Part shown: positions 1 through 9,377 of the stretch, one piece after another
Layout of the letters: every line of letters begins with the position of its first letter
How positions within the stretch are numbered: position 1 is the first letter of the stretch
Assembly: GCF_001899645.1 (NCBI RefSeq)
Contig: NZ_MKVV01000110.1
Location: forward strand, 1 to 62,828
Source: Pseudonocardia sp. 73-21
Lineage (GTDB): Bacteria; Actinomycetota; Actinomycetes; Mycobacteriales; Pseudonocardiaceae
Direction: 5' to 3'
Length of the DNA: 62,828 nt
Translations under genes and position numbers: made by a program
The notes under the pieces: generated by a model
The model's database searches: none
The model's input: the letters and a program-made list of their open reading frames with translations, nothing else
Told to the model about the DNA's origin: nothing

Positions 1-157
1 AGATCAGAGGGATGTTGCGACCGTTCCTTGAATCCGCCGCCCTGGTGGGGGCGCTGCCGTACGAGGGCCGACGATCACGGCGCAGTGGTCGTCCCACATC
101 ACCGGGGCATCGGAGCCGACGTGGCGCGATCCGACCAGCTCGGCGCCCCACCTGCCG

Positions 158-220
158 TGATCAGCGGTTCGGCGCGTCTTCCGGCCGGATCTGGCCGTTC
201 GTGCGCCGAACCGCTGATCA
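158..220. repeat. 18-bp perfect inverted repeat downstream of the GH13 gene
   Basis: Arms 158-175 and 203-220 are exact reverse complements (18/18) separated by 27 nt. The element ends nine bases before the stop codon of the minus-strand glucosidase, so it lies in its 3' untranslated region and may terminate or stabilise the mRNA. There is no T tract. The remainder of 1-157 shows no gene I can support. Confidence 0.6.
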
Positions 221-228
221 TGTGGGGG

Positions 229-1893
229 TCAGGGCTTCAGCCAGACCGAGGTGTCGCCGGGGAGGGCTCCGTCGTCCGTCAGCGCGTCGCTCGCCAGGAG
301 CACCGTCGCCCCCGCCGGGAGCGCGACCGGTGCACTCCCCATGTTGACGACGCACGCGAAGCCCTCGCCGCGGTCGAACGCGAGCACGTCCTCCCCGGCG
401 TCGGCCCGCCACCGCAGGGGCCCGTCGCCGAGCTCCTTGGTGGCGCGTCGCAGGTGCAGGGCGTGGCGGTAGAGCTCCAGCATCGACGACGGGTCGCCGC
501 TCTCCGCCTCCACCGTCAGCGCCGCCCAGTCGTTCGGCTGCGGCAGCCACGTCTCCGCCGCGGTCGTGAAGCCGTAGGGCGGGGCGGCGCCCGACCACGG
601 GATCGGCACGCGGCAGCCGTCGCGACCGCGTTCGGTGTGCCCGGAGCGCTCCCACGTGGGGTCCTGCAGGACGTCGGTGGGGAGGTCCTCCACCTCGGGC
701 AGCCCCAGCTCCTCGCCCTGGTAGACGTACGCGCCGCCGGGCAGCCCGAGCGTGAGCAGCAGCGCCGCACGGGACCGCCGGGTGCCGACCGCGAGGTCGT
801 AGGGCATGTCCAGCAGGTCCTGGAGCCGGTGCCGGCCCGGGATCTGCTCCGCCCGCGCGTACCGCGAGAGGTGGCGTGTGACGTCGTGGTTGGACAGCAC
901 CCACGTGGGCGGCGCCCCGACCTTGACGTGCTCGGCCAGCGTCTCGTCGATGGCCTTGCGCAGCCCCGGCCCGGTCCACGGCGCGACGAGGTAGTTGAAG
1001 TTGAAGGCGGTGTGCAGCTCGTCCGGGCGCAGGTAGTGCGTGAGCCGCTCGGGCTCGTCCACCCACGCCTCCGCGACGAACACGCGCGGCGGCGAGTAGG
1101 AGTCGGCGATGGCCCGCCACTCCCGGTAGACCTCGTGCACCTCGTCGCGGTCCCAGTGCGGGTGCGGGCGCCACGGCGGCAGCACGAGCTCGCCGTCCTG
1201 CTCGACGTACTCCCGCGGGTAGACCAGGTCGCCGACGTCGGGCAGGCCCGGCTCCTTGATCAGCGAGTGGGCCACGTCGATGCGGAAGCCGTCCACCCCT
1301 CGGTCGAACCAGAACCGCAGGGTGTCGGCGAAGTCGGCCCTGACCTCCGGGTGCTCCCAGTTGACGTCGGGCTGCTCGGGCGCGAAGAGGTGCAGGAACC
1401 ACTCCCCGTCGGGGGCCTGCGTCCACGCCGGGCCGCCGAAGTTGCTCACCCAGTCGTTGGGCGGGCCGTCGCCGCGGCCGGGGCGGAAGATGTAGCGCTC
1501 CCGGGCCGGCGATCCCGGACCCGCCGCGAGGGCCTCGACGAACCACGGGTGCTGGTCCGAGGTGTGGTTCGGCACGATGTCGAGCAGCACCCGCAGGTTC
1601 CGCTCGTGCGCCTCGGCGACGAGCTCCTCCGCCTGGCTCAGCGTGCCGAACCGGGGCTCGACGTCGCGGTAGTCGATCACGTCGTACCCGGCGTCGGCCA
1701 TCGGCGACGGGTACCACGGGTTGATCCAGAGAGCGTCGACCCCGAGCGACGCGATGTGGTCGAGCCGGGAACGGAGCCCGGCGATGTCGCCCAGACCATC
1801 ACCACAGCAGGGCCCGTCCCCGTCGCCGTCACGGAAACTGCGGATGTAGACCTGGTAGATGACGGCCGAACGCCACCAGTTCTCCGAGCTCAC
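229..1893 (-). CDS. GH13 alpha-glucosidase (oligo-1,6-glucosidase / trehalulose-hydrolase type)
   Basis: A 554-residue cytoplasmic glycoside hydrolase of family 13, the usual length for bacterial alpha-glucosidases. All four GH13 signature regions are present: DIVPNHTS near residue 105, GFRIDVAH with the nucleophile Asp206, FVAEAW with the acid/base Glu275, and VLSNHD ending in Asp337. It begins with the family-typical start WWRSAVIYQVYIRSF, which fixes the ATG. It is the last gene of a sugar-uptake operon: its start abuts the stop of the MalG-like permease. It therefore probably hydrolyses the oligosaccharide brought in by that transporter; the exact linkage (alpha-1,4, alpha-1,6 or trehalose/sucrose) cannot be read from the sequence. 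Confidence 0.93.
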   Translation of the reverse strand: MSSENWWRSAVIYQVYIRSFRDGDGDGPCCGDGLGDIAGLRSRLDHIASLGVDALWINPWYPSPMADAGYDVIDYRDVEPRFGTLSQAEELVAEAHERNLRVLLDIVPNHTSDQHPWFVEALAAGPGSPARERYIFRPGRGDGPPNDWVSNFGGPAWTQAPDGEWFLHLFAPEQPDVNWEHPEVRADFADTLRFWFDRGVDGFRIDVAHSLIKEPGLPDVGDLVYPREYVEQDGELVLPPWRPHPHWDRDEVHEVYREWRAIADSYSPPRVFVAEAWVDEPERLTHYLRPDELHTAFNFNYLVAPWTGPGLRKAIDETLAEHVKVGAPPTWVLSNHDVTRHLSRYARAEQIPGRHRLQDLLDMPYDLAVGTRRSRAALLLTLGLPGGAYVYQGEELGLPEVEDLPTDVLQDPTWERSGHTERGRDGCRVPIPWSGAAPPYGFTTAAETWLPQPNDWAALTVEAESGDPSSMLELYRHALHLRRATKELGDGPLRWRADAGEDVLAFDRGEGFACVVNMGSAPVALPAGATVLLASDALTDDGALPGDTSVWLKP

Positions 1894-2793
1894 TTAGGAC
1901 TTCACCCCTCCGGCGGTCAGTCCGGACACGATGCGGCGCTGGAAGATCAGCACCATGATGATCAGCGGGATGGTCAGGATGATCCCGGCGGCCATGATCG
2001 TGCCGGTCGGGATGTCGCGACCGGTGGTGCCGGTGAAGAACGTGACCGCGACGGTGGCCGTGCGGATGTCGGCCTTGTTGGTCATGGTCAGGGCGATGAT
2101 GTACTCGTTCCACGCCGCGACGAACACGATGATCGCGGTGGTGAACACGCCCGGTGCGGCGATCGGGATGATCACCTTGCGGAACGCCTGCCCCTGGGTG
2201 CAGCCGTCGATCATGGCGGCCTCCTCCAGCTCGGCGGGCATCTGGCGGAAGAACGCCGTCAGGTTCCACACCGCGAGCGGCAGGGCGAACGACATCGCCG
2301 GGAGGATCATCGCCTGGTAGGTGTTGATCCACCCGATGTTCGTGAACAGCTGGAACAGCGGGATGACCATCGCGATGCCCGGGAACATCGAGCAGGCGAT
2401 GATGATGCCGAGCGCCGCGTTCTTGAACCGGAAGTCCAGCCGGGCCAGCGCGTAGGCGGCGATCGTGCCGATCAGCAGCGTGAGCACCGTGACGACGCCG
2501 GCCACGATGATGCTGTTGATCAGTGCGATGCCGAAGGCGTTCTTCGGGTTGAACACGTCGATGAAGTTCTGGAACGACAGCGGTGCCGGCACCGGCGCGA
2601 TGGAGAACGTGTCGGTCGGCTGCCGCAGTGCGGTGACCAGCATCCAGTAGAACGGCGCCAGGCAGTAGACGATGATCACTGCGATGCCGAGGTACGCGGC
2701 CCACATGCCGTAGTTCTTCTTGGCCGGGACGGTCGGGATGTCGACCGCGGGCGAGCTGGCGGTCTTCGTCGTGTCGATCGTGCTGCTGCTCAC
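1894..2793 (-). CDS. Carbohydrate ABC transporter permease, MalG type
   Basis: About 299 residues with six predicted membrane helices and the cytoplasmic EAA loop near the sequence ELEEAAMIDGCTQGQAFRKV, which docks the ATPase. I place the start at the GTG at 2793, because it forms a GTGA overlap with the stop of the MalF-like gene and yields the expected N-terminus (SSSTIDTTK); an in-frame opening further upstream would run through the neighbouring gene. It pairs with the next permease to form the channel of an alpha-glucoside importer, with the glucosidase immediately downstream. Confidence 0.92.
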   Translation of the reverse strand: MSSSTIDTTKTASSPAVDIPTVPAKKNYGMWAAYLGIAVIIVYCLAPFYWMLVTALRQPTDTFSIAPVPAPLSFQNFIDVFNPKNAFGIALINSIIVAGVVTVLTLLIGTIAAYALARLDFRFKNAALGIIIACSMFPGIAMVIPLFQLFTNIGWINTYQAMILPAMSFALPLAVWNLTAFFRQMPAELEEAAMIDGCTQGQAFRKVIIPIAAPGVFTTAIIVFVAAWNEYIIALTMTNKADIRTATVAVTFFTGTTGRDIPTGTIMAAGIILTIPLIIMVLIFQRRIVSGLTAGGVKS

Positions 2794-3800
2794 GGCGTGT
2801 CTCCCTTCGCGACGGTGCGCAGACCCCGACGGCGTCCGGCCGCCTTGGGGGTCTTGGCCCGGTTGTCCCCGATGACGTCCGCCCCCAGCAGCTTCACGAA
2901 CGCGTACGACACGAGCACGACGTAGAGGAACAGCACGACGGCGTAGGCCGCGGCCGGGCCGTACCGGCTGTTGGTGTTCTCCAGGAAGGCGAGGATCGAG
3001 ATCGTCTCGACGCTCGGCTTCTGCGGGCCGATGAGGACATAGGGCAGGTCGAACATGCGCAGGTTGTCGAGCAGCCGGAACAGCACGGCCACCAGCAGTG
3101 CCGGCTTGACCAGCGGGAGCGTCATGCTCCAGAACTGGCGCCAGGCGTTGGCACCGTCGATCTTCGCGGCCTCGTAGACCTCGGCCGGGATCACCTGCAG
3201 GCCGGCGAGCACCAGCAGGGCGATGAACGGCGCGGTCTTCCAGGTGTCGGCGATGATGACGGCCGCCTTGGCCTGGAAGCCGTCGGTGGCCCAGAGGATC
3301 TGCTGGCCGAGCAGCTTGTTGGCGATGCCGTTGGAGTCGAAGATCCACCGCCAGAGCAGGGCGGAGACGACCGTCGGGATGGCCCACGGCACGAGGATGC
3401 TCGCGCGGATCAGGCCCTTGCCCTTGAACGCCTTGTTCATGATCAGGGCCATCGCCACGCCGAGGATCACCTCGATGACGACGCAGATCACGGTGAAGAA
3501 CGTGGTGTTGTAGAAGGCGTTCCAGAACCGGACCCCGGTGTCACCGGAGAAGATCGCGGCGTAGTTGCCGAGCCCGACGAACTGGTCGCCCTGCACCACG
3601 AAGCCGTCGGCGTCCGTGCCCTGGTTCTGCGAGTACAGCGACTGGTAGATCGCCGCGAGGATCGGGTAGCCGATGACGAGCAGCAGCACCCCCATCGTCG
3701 GCGTCAGGAGCTTCGCCGCGAGCGACCCCTGCTTCCGGGTGTCCTTGCTCTTGGTCACTATCGGAACGGGCGTCTGTGGCGGCGCCTCGACCACGGCCAT
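2790..3800 (-). CDS. Carbohydrate ABC transporter permease, MalF type
   Basis: 336 residues. A cytoplasmic N-terminus is followed by a first membrane helix around residues 29-50 and the usual six-helix core. The EAA motif reads EVYEAAKIDGANAWRQFWSM. The ATG is preceded by a clear AAGGAGG. It overlaps the MalG-like gene by GTGA, so the two channel subunits are translationally coupled. A strong terminator separates it from the binding-protein gene upstream, which should make permeases less abundant than the binding protein. Confidence 0.92.
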   Translation of the reverse strand: MAVVEAPPQTPVPIVTKSKDTRKQGSLAAKLLTPTMGVLLLVIGYPILAAIYQSLYSQNQGTDADGFVVQGDQFVGLGNYAAIFSGDTGVRFWNAFYNTTFFTVICVVIEVILGVAMALIMNKAFKGKGLIRASILVPWAIPTVVSALLWRWIFDSNGIANKLLGQQILWATDGFQAKAAVIIADTWKTAPFIALLVLAGLQVIPAEVYEAAKIDGANAWRQFWSMTLPLVKPALLVAVLFRLLDNLRMFDLPYVLIGPQKPSVETISILAFLENTNSRYGPAAAYAVVLFLYVVLVSYAFVKLLGADVIGDNRAKTPKAAGRRRGLRTVAKGDTP

Positions 3801-3820
3801 GCTGACCCTCCTTGGGCGGG

Positions 3821-3854
3821 AAAAAGGGGCGGCGGGCGAAGTGCCCGCCGCCCC
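3821..3854 (-). terminator. Intrinsic terminator between binding protein and permeases
   Basis: A perfect 12-bp stem (3826-3837 with 3843-3854, loop of 5 nt), followed on the minus strand by five T residues. Lying between the first and second genes of the sugar operon, it should cause partial termination and give an excess of binding-protein mRNA, as known for many ABC operons. Confidence 0.88.
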
Positions 3855-3869
3855 GCGGGACTGCGACGA

Positions 3870-5177
3870 TCAGCTTCCGCTGGTCAGCGCCTCGAGCTTG
3901 GTCTGGAGCTGGCTCAGGGCCTGGTCAGAGGTCATGTTGCCCTGGATCGCCCCGTAGGCGGCGTCCTGGATGGCCAGCGTCGCGTCGCCGTAGCGCACGA
4001 CCTTCGGACGGGCCTGGGCGGCGAGGATCGACGCCTTGAGGGTGGTCAGGTAGGGCAGCGAGGCCTGCAGGGTCGCGTCGTCGTAGATCGACGTGTACAC
4101 CGGTGCCAGCGAGGCCTGCTGGACCTGGATCGTGTTGGACTCCTTGCTGGTGTAGAAGTTGATGAAGTCCGCCGCGGTCTTCTTGTTCTTCGAGTAGGTG
4201 GAGATCGCCAGCGCGTGGCCACCGAGGCTCGAGACGCCGGGGCCGTTCAGGCCGGGCAGCGGGGCCACGGCGAACTTGCCGTTGACCTTCGAGGAGCCGT
4301 CGGTCTTCTCGGCCAGCGTGTACATGTACGGCCACTGGCGCTCGAAGACGAGCTTGCCCTCCTGGAAGGCGCGGCGGGCCTCCTCCTCCTTGTAGGTGAT
4401 GGCCTCCTTCGGGATCTCACCGCTCTTGAAGCCGTTCACGAGGAAGTCGAGGCCGGCCTTGGCCGCCGGGGTGTTGACGTCGGGCTTGCCCGACGGGTCG
4501 GTGATCACGCCGCCCGCGCTGTTGACGGCCTCGGCGAAGTTCACCGTGAGGCCCTCGTACTTCTGGAACTGGCCCGCGTAGCAGCTGACGCCGGCGCCCG
4601 CCGGGGTGGCGGCGACCTTCGTGCAGTCGGCCTGCATGTCGGCCCAGGTCTTCGGGGGGTCGGTGATGCCGGCGGCCTTGAGCAGGTCGGTGCGGTAGTA
4701 GAGCATCCCGCCGTCGGAGGCGTAGGGGATGGCGAAGAGCTTGTCCTTGTACTTCGCCGAGTCGATCACCGGCGGCAGGAAGTCGGCCGTCTGCGGGAAG
4801 GTGTCGGTCGGGAGCTCGACGATGTAGCGGTTGGCCGCGAACTCCGCGGTCCAGACGTTGTCCACGGCGAGCACGTCGTAGGCGTCGGACTTGGCGTTGG
4901 CGTTCTGGATCATCTGCGCACGCTGGGCGTCGGCGTCCTCGGGCAGCTCGATCAGCGTGACCTTCTGGTCCGGGTGCTGCTGGTTCCAGGCGTCGAGCCG
5001 GCCCTGCACGAAGTTCGAGGTGTCCTTGCCCTGGACGAGCGTGATCGGGCCGACCCCGTCCAGCGCGGCGGGAGCGTTCCCCGAGCTGGTGCTGCTGCTT
5101 GATCCACCACCACACGCACTCACGAGGAGGGCGGTGGCAGCCACGAAGGCTCCGACCGCGAGTGGCCTGCGGCGCAT
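3870..5177 (-). CDS. Sugar-binding lipoprotein of ABC importer (family 1 extracellular solute-binding protein)
   Basis: 435 residues. The signal peptide ends in a lipobox (LLVSACGGG, Cys about residue 22), followed by a Ser/Gly linker, so the protein is lipid-anchored on the outer face of the membrane. The remainder matches the MalE-like family 1 fold, with a C-terminal segment rich in the usual helix-forming repeats. It is the first gene of the operon that includes both permeases and the GH13 enzyme. The upstream region holds a GCAAACG half-site at about 5240-5246 that resembles the LacI operator at 5354, suggesting repression by the adjacent LacI protein. Confidence 0.92.
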   Translation of the reverse strand: MRRRPLAVGAFVAATALLVSACGGGSSSSTSSGNAPAALDGVGPITLVQGKDTSNFVQGRLDAWNQQHPDQKVTLIELPEDADAQRAQMIQNANAKSDAYDVLAVDNVWTAEFAANRYIVELPTDTFPQTADFLPPVIDSAKYKDKLFAIPYASDGGMLYYRTDLLKAAGITDPPKTWADMQADCTKVAATPAGAGVSCYAGQFQKYEGLTVNFAEAVNSAGGVITDPSGKPDVNTPAAKAGLDFLVNGFKSGEIPKEAITYKEEEARRAFQEGKLVFERQWPYMYTLAEKTDGSSKVNGKFAVAPLPGLNGPGVSSLGGHALAISTYSKNKKTAADFINFYTSKESNTIQVQQASLAPVYTSIYDDATLQASLPYLTTLKASILAAQARPKVVRYGDATLAIQDAAYGAIQGNMTSDQALSQLQTKLEALTSGS

Positions 5178-5353
5178 GGGCGTTCCCTTTCGTCGATGTC
5201 GACGCGATGTCCCGCGGCGGATGCCGTTTGGGAGATAGCGTTTGCGGTCCGCAGAGTGTCACGAATCACTTCTGTGGGCCAGAGATGAAGTGTGCGTTTC
5301 CAATTCGTGACCTTCCAGGTGGTCCGAGCTGGTGGATCATGTACCGACGCCGA

Positions 5354-5369
5354 CTGCAAACGGTTGCAG
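5354..5369. promoter_or_regulatory. LacI-family operator
   Basis: A 16-bp palindrome, CTGCAAACGGTTGCAG, with the central CG typical of LacI-family sites and one mismatched pair. It lies in the divergent promoter region between the binding-protein gene and the lacI-type gene, 41 nt before the regulator's start, so it should serve both autoregulation and operon control. Confidence 0.8.
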
Positions 5370-5409
5370 GTGGGCGGCGCAAAGGTGTGACGACAGGAGG
5401 CGGGGGCAC

Positions 5410-6462
5410 ATGCAGGACGACGTGCAGCCGGTCAGGTCCGGGCGCCCGCGGCACGCCAGCATCATCGACGTGGCGACGCTCGCCGGGGTCTCGCCGGCCA
5501 CCGTCTCCCGGTCGCTGCGCGGGCACCACAACGTCTCGCCGGCCACCCGTCAGCGGGTGCTCGAGGCCGCCGAGGAGCTGTCCTACAGCGCGTCGCCCCA
5601 GGCCTCCGGTCTGGCGTCGGGGCGCACGCGCACCATCGGCCTCGTCGTCCCGTTCGTCACGCGGTGGTTCTTCGCCAACGCCGTGGCGGGCGCCTACCAG
5701 GTGCTCGCCGACGCCGGCTACGACGTGCTGCTCTACCACCTCGGCAGCGCCGCCACCCGCGACCGCTTCTTCGAGCGGATGCCGCTGACCCGCCGCGTCG
5801 ACGCGGTGGTCACGCTCGCGCTGCCGCTCGACGAGGAGCACACGCTAGCCCTGCGGGCGCTCGACATGCCGCTGGTGACGCTGGGTGCGCAGATCCCGGG
5901 GGTGTCGTCGGTGCGCATCGACGACGCGGCGGCCGTGCGGCTCGCCGTCTACCACCTGGTCCACCAGGGCCACGAGGACATCGCGATGATCTCGGGCGAC
6001 CAGGACGACCTGGGGTTCGGCTTCCTGTCGTCGCAGGACCGCTGCGAGGGGTTCCGGCAGGCGATGGCGTCGGCCGGGCTGCGCGCCCGCGAGGAGCTCA
6101 TGGTGTCGGGCGAGTACGGCATCGAGGGCGGGGCCCGGGCGATGACGGCGCTGATGGCCGGTCCGACCCTGCCCACCGCCGTGTTCGCCGAGTACGACGA
6201 GCTGGCGATCGGCGCGCTGCGCACGTTGCGGCGTGCCAGCATCCCGGTGCCCGGGCGCGTCTCGGTGGTGGGGATGGACGACCACGAGATGGCCTCGGTC
6301 GTCGACCTCACGACCGTGGCCCAGCCGGTGCTCGAGCAGGGGGGTACCGCCGCCCGGCTGCTGCTGGAGGTGCTCGACCGGGGGGAGACCGAGGTCGTCG
6401 ACGTCGTGGTGCCCACCCGGCTGGTGGTGCGGGGCACGACGGCCGCACCTCATCCGAACTGA
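5410..6462 (+). CDS. LacI-family transcriptional regulator of the alpha-glucoside operon
   Basis: 350 residues: an N-terminal helix-turn-helix (IIDVATLAGVSPATVSRSLRG, about residues 18-38), a hinge, and a periplasmic-binding-protein-like effector domain. I chose the ATG at 5410 because AGGAGG sits nine bases upstream; 78 bases of open frame further upstream would run through the operator. It is divergent from the sugar-transport operon and has its own operator in the shared intergenic region. Probable repressor released by an imported alpha-glucoside. Confidence 0.9.
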   Translation: MQDDVQPVRSGRPRHASIIDVATLAGVSPATVSRSLRGHHNVSPATRQRVLEAAEELSYSASPQASGLASGRTRTIGLVVPFVTRWFFANAVAGAYQVLADAGYDVLLYHLGSAATRDRFFERMPLTRRVDAVVTLALPLDEEHTLALRALDMPLVTLGAQIPGVSSVRIDDAAAVRLAVYHLVHQGHEDIAMISGDQDDLGFGFLSSQDRCEGFRQAMASAGLRAREELMVSGEYGIEGGARAMTALMAGPTLPTAVFAEYDELAIGALRTLRRASIPVPGRVSVVGMDDHEMASVVDLTTVAQPVLEQGGTAARLLLEVLDRGETEVVDVVVPTRLVVRGTTAAPHPN

Positions 6463-6467
6463 CGCTG

Positions 6468-6495
6468 TTGCGTGCGCCACATTCGTGGCTACAGT
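6468..6495 (+). promoter_or_regulatory. Sigma-A-like promoter for the ATPase gene
   Basis: TTGCGT (6468-6473), 16 nt, TACAGT (6490-6495). A small hairpin (CCGGCA 6519-6524 with TGCCGG 6531-6536) follows in the leader before the ribosome site AAGGA. The ATPase gene thus seems to have a promoter separate from lacI. Confidence 0.5.
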
Positions 6496-6558
6496 GCGGG
6501 AGCCCTCACTCGGATCGTCCGGCACGTTCCTGCCGGTGAGACTAAGGATGTTCCAGCA

Positions 6559-7644
<1,086 letters not shown>

Positions 7645-7689
7645 CGCCCCGGGCCCGGATCGCACGGAGCCCCCGACCCAGCAGCACCG

Positions 7690-7728
7690 AGGCCTCGACT
7701 CGCGAGCGTTCCGCGAGTCGGGGCCTCC
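7690..7728. terminator. 16-bp hairpin between convergent genes
   Basis: Arms 7690-7705 and 7713-7728 pair over 16 bp with a single G-U wobble; the loop is 7 nt. It lies between the ATPase gene and the convergent acetyltransferase gene and probably acts as a bidirectional terminator. The arm contains CGACTCGCG, also found in the repeat at 57375. Confidence 0.7.
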
Positions 7729-7778
7729 GTGCGCGCGAGTCGGGGTCAGGGTGCGTGTGGGTCGCGGTGGGAGAGCGG

Positions 7779-8828
7779 TCAGCCGGCGACGGGCGCCGGG
7801 AGGGCGGCGTGGAGGCGGACCTCGCCGTCCACGATCTCGGCCGACGGGCGCAGGCCGGCCCGGCGCAGCAGCTTCGTGATGCCCAGGTCCTCGGGGCGCG
7901 CGATCCCCGTGAGCTCCGTGATGCCCTGCTCGGTGGCCAGGTCGGCCACGCGACGCAGCAGGGCCGTGCCCAGTCCGCGGCCGTGCCAGGCGTTCTCGAC
8001 GAGCACGGCGAAACGGGCGACGCCGTCGCCGTGGATGTCGAGGTTGGCCAGGCCCACGGCGCTGCCGCCGTCGGCGGTGACGGCCATGACGGCCTGGCCC
8101 GTGCCGGTCTCGCCGTGCAGCAGCGCGTCGAGCTGCCCGGGGGCGAGCCGCGGGGTGGGGCTCAGGAACCGGGAGCGCCGGGCCTCGGGTGAGCAGCGCG
8201 CGTGCAGCGCGGCCGCCAGCGGCGCGTCCGACGGGCCGGCGGCGCGCATGCGCACCTCGGAGCCGTCGCGCAGGAGCAGGATCCGGTCGTTCGCGGCCAC
8301 CCGGGCGGGCGCGCTCATGGCCAGCTGTGCCGCGAGCTCGAGCAGCGCCGCGGCGCGGGACAGCTCCGTGGCGGTGAAGGGCCAGGCGCGGCCGAGCCGC
8401 AGCTGGTGGGTGCCCACGCGCAGGGTGTGGATGTGGCCGGTGGGGTCGGCCGCTGCGGGGTCGACGAGCCGCGCCCGGAGCATCGTGGCCACGGCGCGGG
8501 GCGCGCTGCCGGGGTCGGCGGCCACCATCCGGGCCAGCGCGAGCGCGGTGGTGGCGGGGTCGGACAGCTCGGTGGCGTCGGCCCGCACCAGCAGCGTGCA
8601 CGGGATGCCCGCGCGCTCCACGGCGTCGACGAGCGCGGTGGCGTCGATCGGGTCGGGCACCTTCACCAGCAGCTCGTCGGTGACCGAGCCGTCGTCGGCG
8701 GGCTCGCCCACCATGTGCAGGGCGATGATGTTGCACCCGGCCGCACCGACGGCGGTGGCGAGCTCACCGAGCCGTCCGGGCCGGTCTTCCAGCTCGACGT
8801 GTACGCGCCACAGCACCACGACGACCAC
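7779..8828 (-). CDS. ACT domain fused to GNAT N-acetyltransferase
   Basis: 349 residues. The N-terminal ~75 residues look like an ACT domain (VELEDRPGRLGELATAVG). The C-terminal ~150 residues are a GNAT fold with the acetyl-CoA motif ENAWHGRGLGTALLRRV. A middle region of about 100 residues has no family I recognise. ACT domains bind small ligands such as amino acids, so the acetyltransferase may be allosterically controlled. Its substrate is not evident. The gene is single, convergent with the ATPase gene and divergent from ohr. Confidence 0.8.
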   Translation of the reverse strand: MVVVVLWRVHVELEDRPGRLGELATAVGAAGCNIIALHMVGEPADDGSVTDELLVKVPDPIDATALVDAVERAGIPCTLLVRADATELSDPATTALALARMVAADPGSAPRAVATMLRARLVDPAAADPTGHIHTLRVGTHQLRLGRAWPFTATELSRAAALLELAAQLAMSAPARVAANDRILLLRDGSEVRMRAAGPSDAPLAAALHARCSPEARRSRFLSPTPRLAPGQLDALLHGETGTGQAVMAVTADGGSAVGLANLDIHGDGVARFAVLVENAWHGRGLGTALLRRVADLATEQGITELTGIARPEDLGITKLLRRAGLRPSAEIVDGEVRLHAALPAPVAG

Positions 8829-8905
8829 CTCCCCGGGGACGCCCCCATCCTGCTAGGGGTGTGTTTCGTCATTGCTACCGGGTGGTGACAGCGGAGCCGG
8901 GATAG

Positions 8906-8917
8906 GTTGTACACAAC
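8906..8917. promoter_or_regulatory. Small palindrome upstream of ohr
   Basis: GTTGT-AC-ACAAC lies 23 nt before the ohr start and overlaps where the promoter should be. A MarR-type regulator such as OhrR could bind it, but no ohrR gene is adjacent in the window. Weak inference from symmetry alone. Confidence 0.35.
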
Positions 8918-8939
8918 ATAGTCGAGTGAGGAGATCACC

Positions 8940-9362
8940 ATGGCAGAAGCGATCTACACGGCAGAGGCGACCTCGTCGGGCGGCGGCCGGGACGGCCGGG
9001 TACGCACCTCGGACGGGATCATCGACCAGGACCTGAAGATGCCCCCGGCCCTGGGCGGCCCGGGTGGCGCCACCAACCCCGAGCAGCTCTTCGCGGCGGC
9101 CTACGCCACATGCTTCCACGGCGCCCTGCGCATGGTGGCCAGGAGCAAGGGCGTGAAGGTGTCCGACGACGCCACCGTCGACGCGTCGGTCAGCCTCGCC
9201 CCCGACGACACCAGCTTCGGGATCAGTGCGGTGATCACCGCGCACCTGCCCGGGCTGGACCAGACCCAGGCCGACGAGCTCGTCGAGGGCGCCCACCAGG
9301 TGTGCCCGTACTCGAAGGCCACCCGCGGCAACGTCGACGTGGTGCTCAAGGCCACCGTCTGA
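8940..9362 (+). CDS. ohr: Organic hydroperoxide resistance protein (Ohr)
   Basis: 140 residues, the standard length for Ohr in the OsmC superfamily. The two catalytic cysteines are visible: Cys58 in AYATCFHG and Cys122 in QVCPYSKATRGN. The second motif, VCPYSKATRGNV, distinguishes Ohr from OsmC. The enzyme is cytoplasmic, reduces organic and fatty-acid hydroperoxides and is recycled by lipoylated proteins. The ATG follows GAGGAG. The gene is alone between a divergent GNAT gene and a convergent S9 peptidase. Confidence 0.95.
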   Translation: MAEAIYTAEATSSGGGRDGRVRTSDGIIDQDLKMPPALGGPGGATNPEQLFAAAYATCFHGALRMVARSKGVKVSDDATVDASVSLAPDDTSFGISAVITAHLPGLDQTQADELVEGAHQVCPYSKATRGNVDVVLKATV

Positions 9363-9377
9363 GGTCGTGCGTGGAAA

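Noticed and set aside
28..2925. Very long plus-strand open frame over the sugar operon
   Set aside because: It is antisense to three clear genes and has a low-complexity Arg/Val/Asp-rich product; an effect of high GC.
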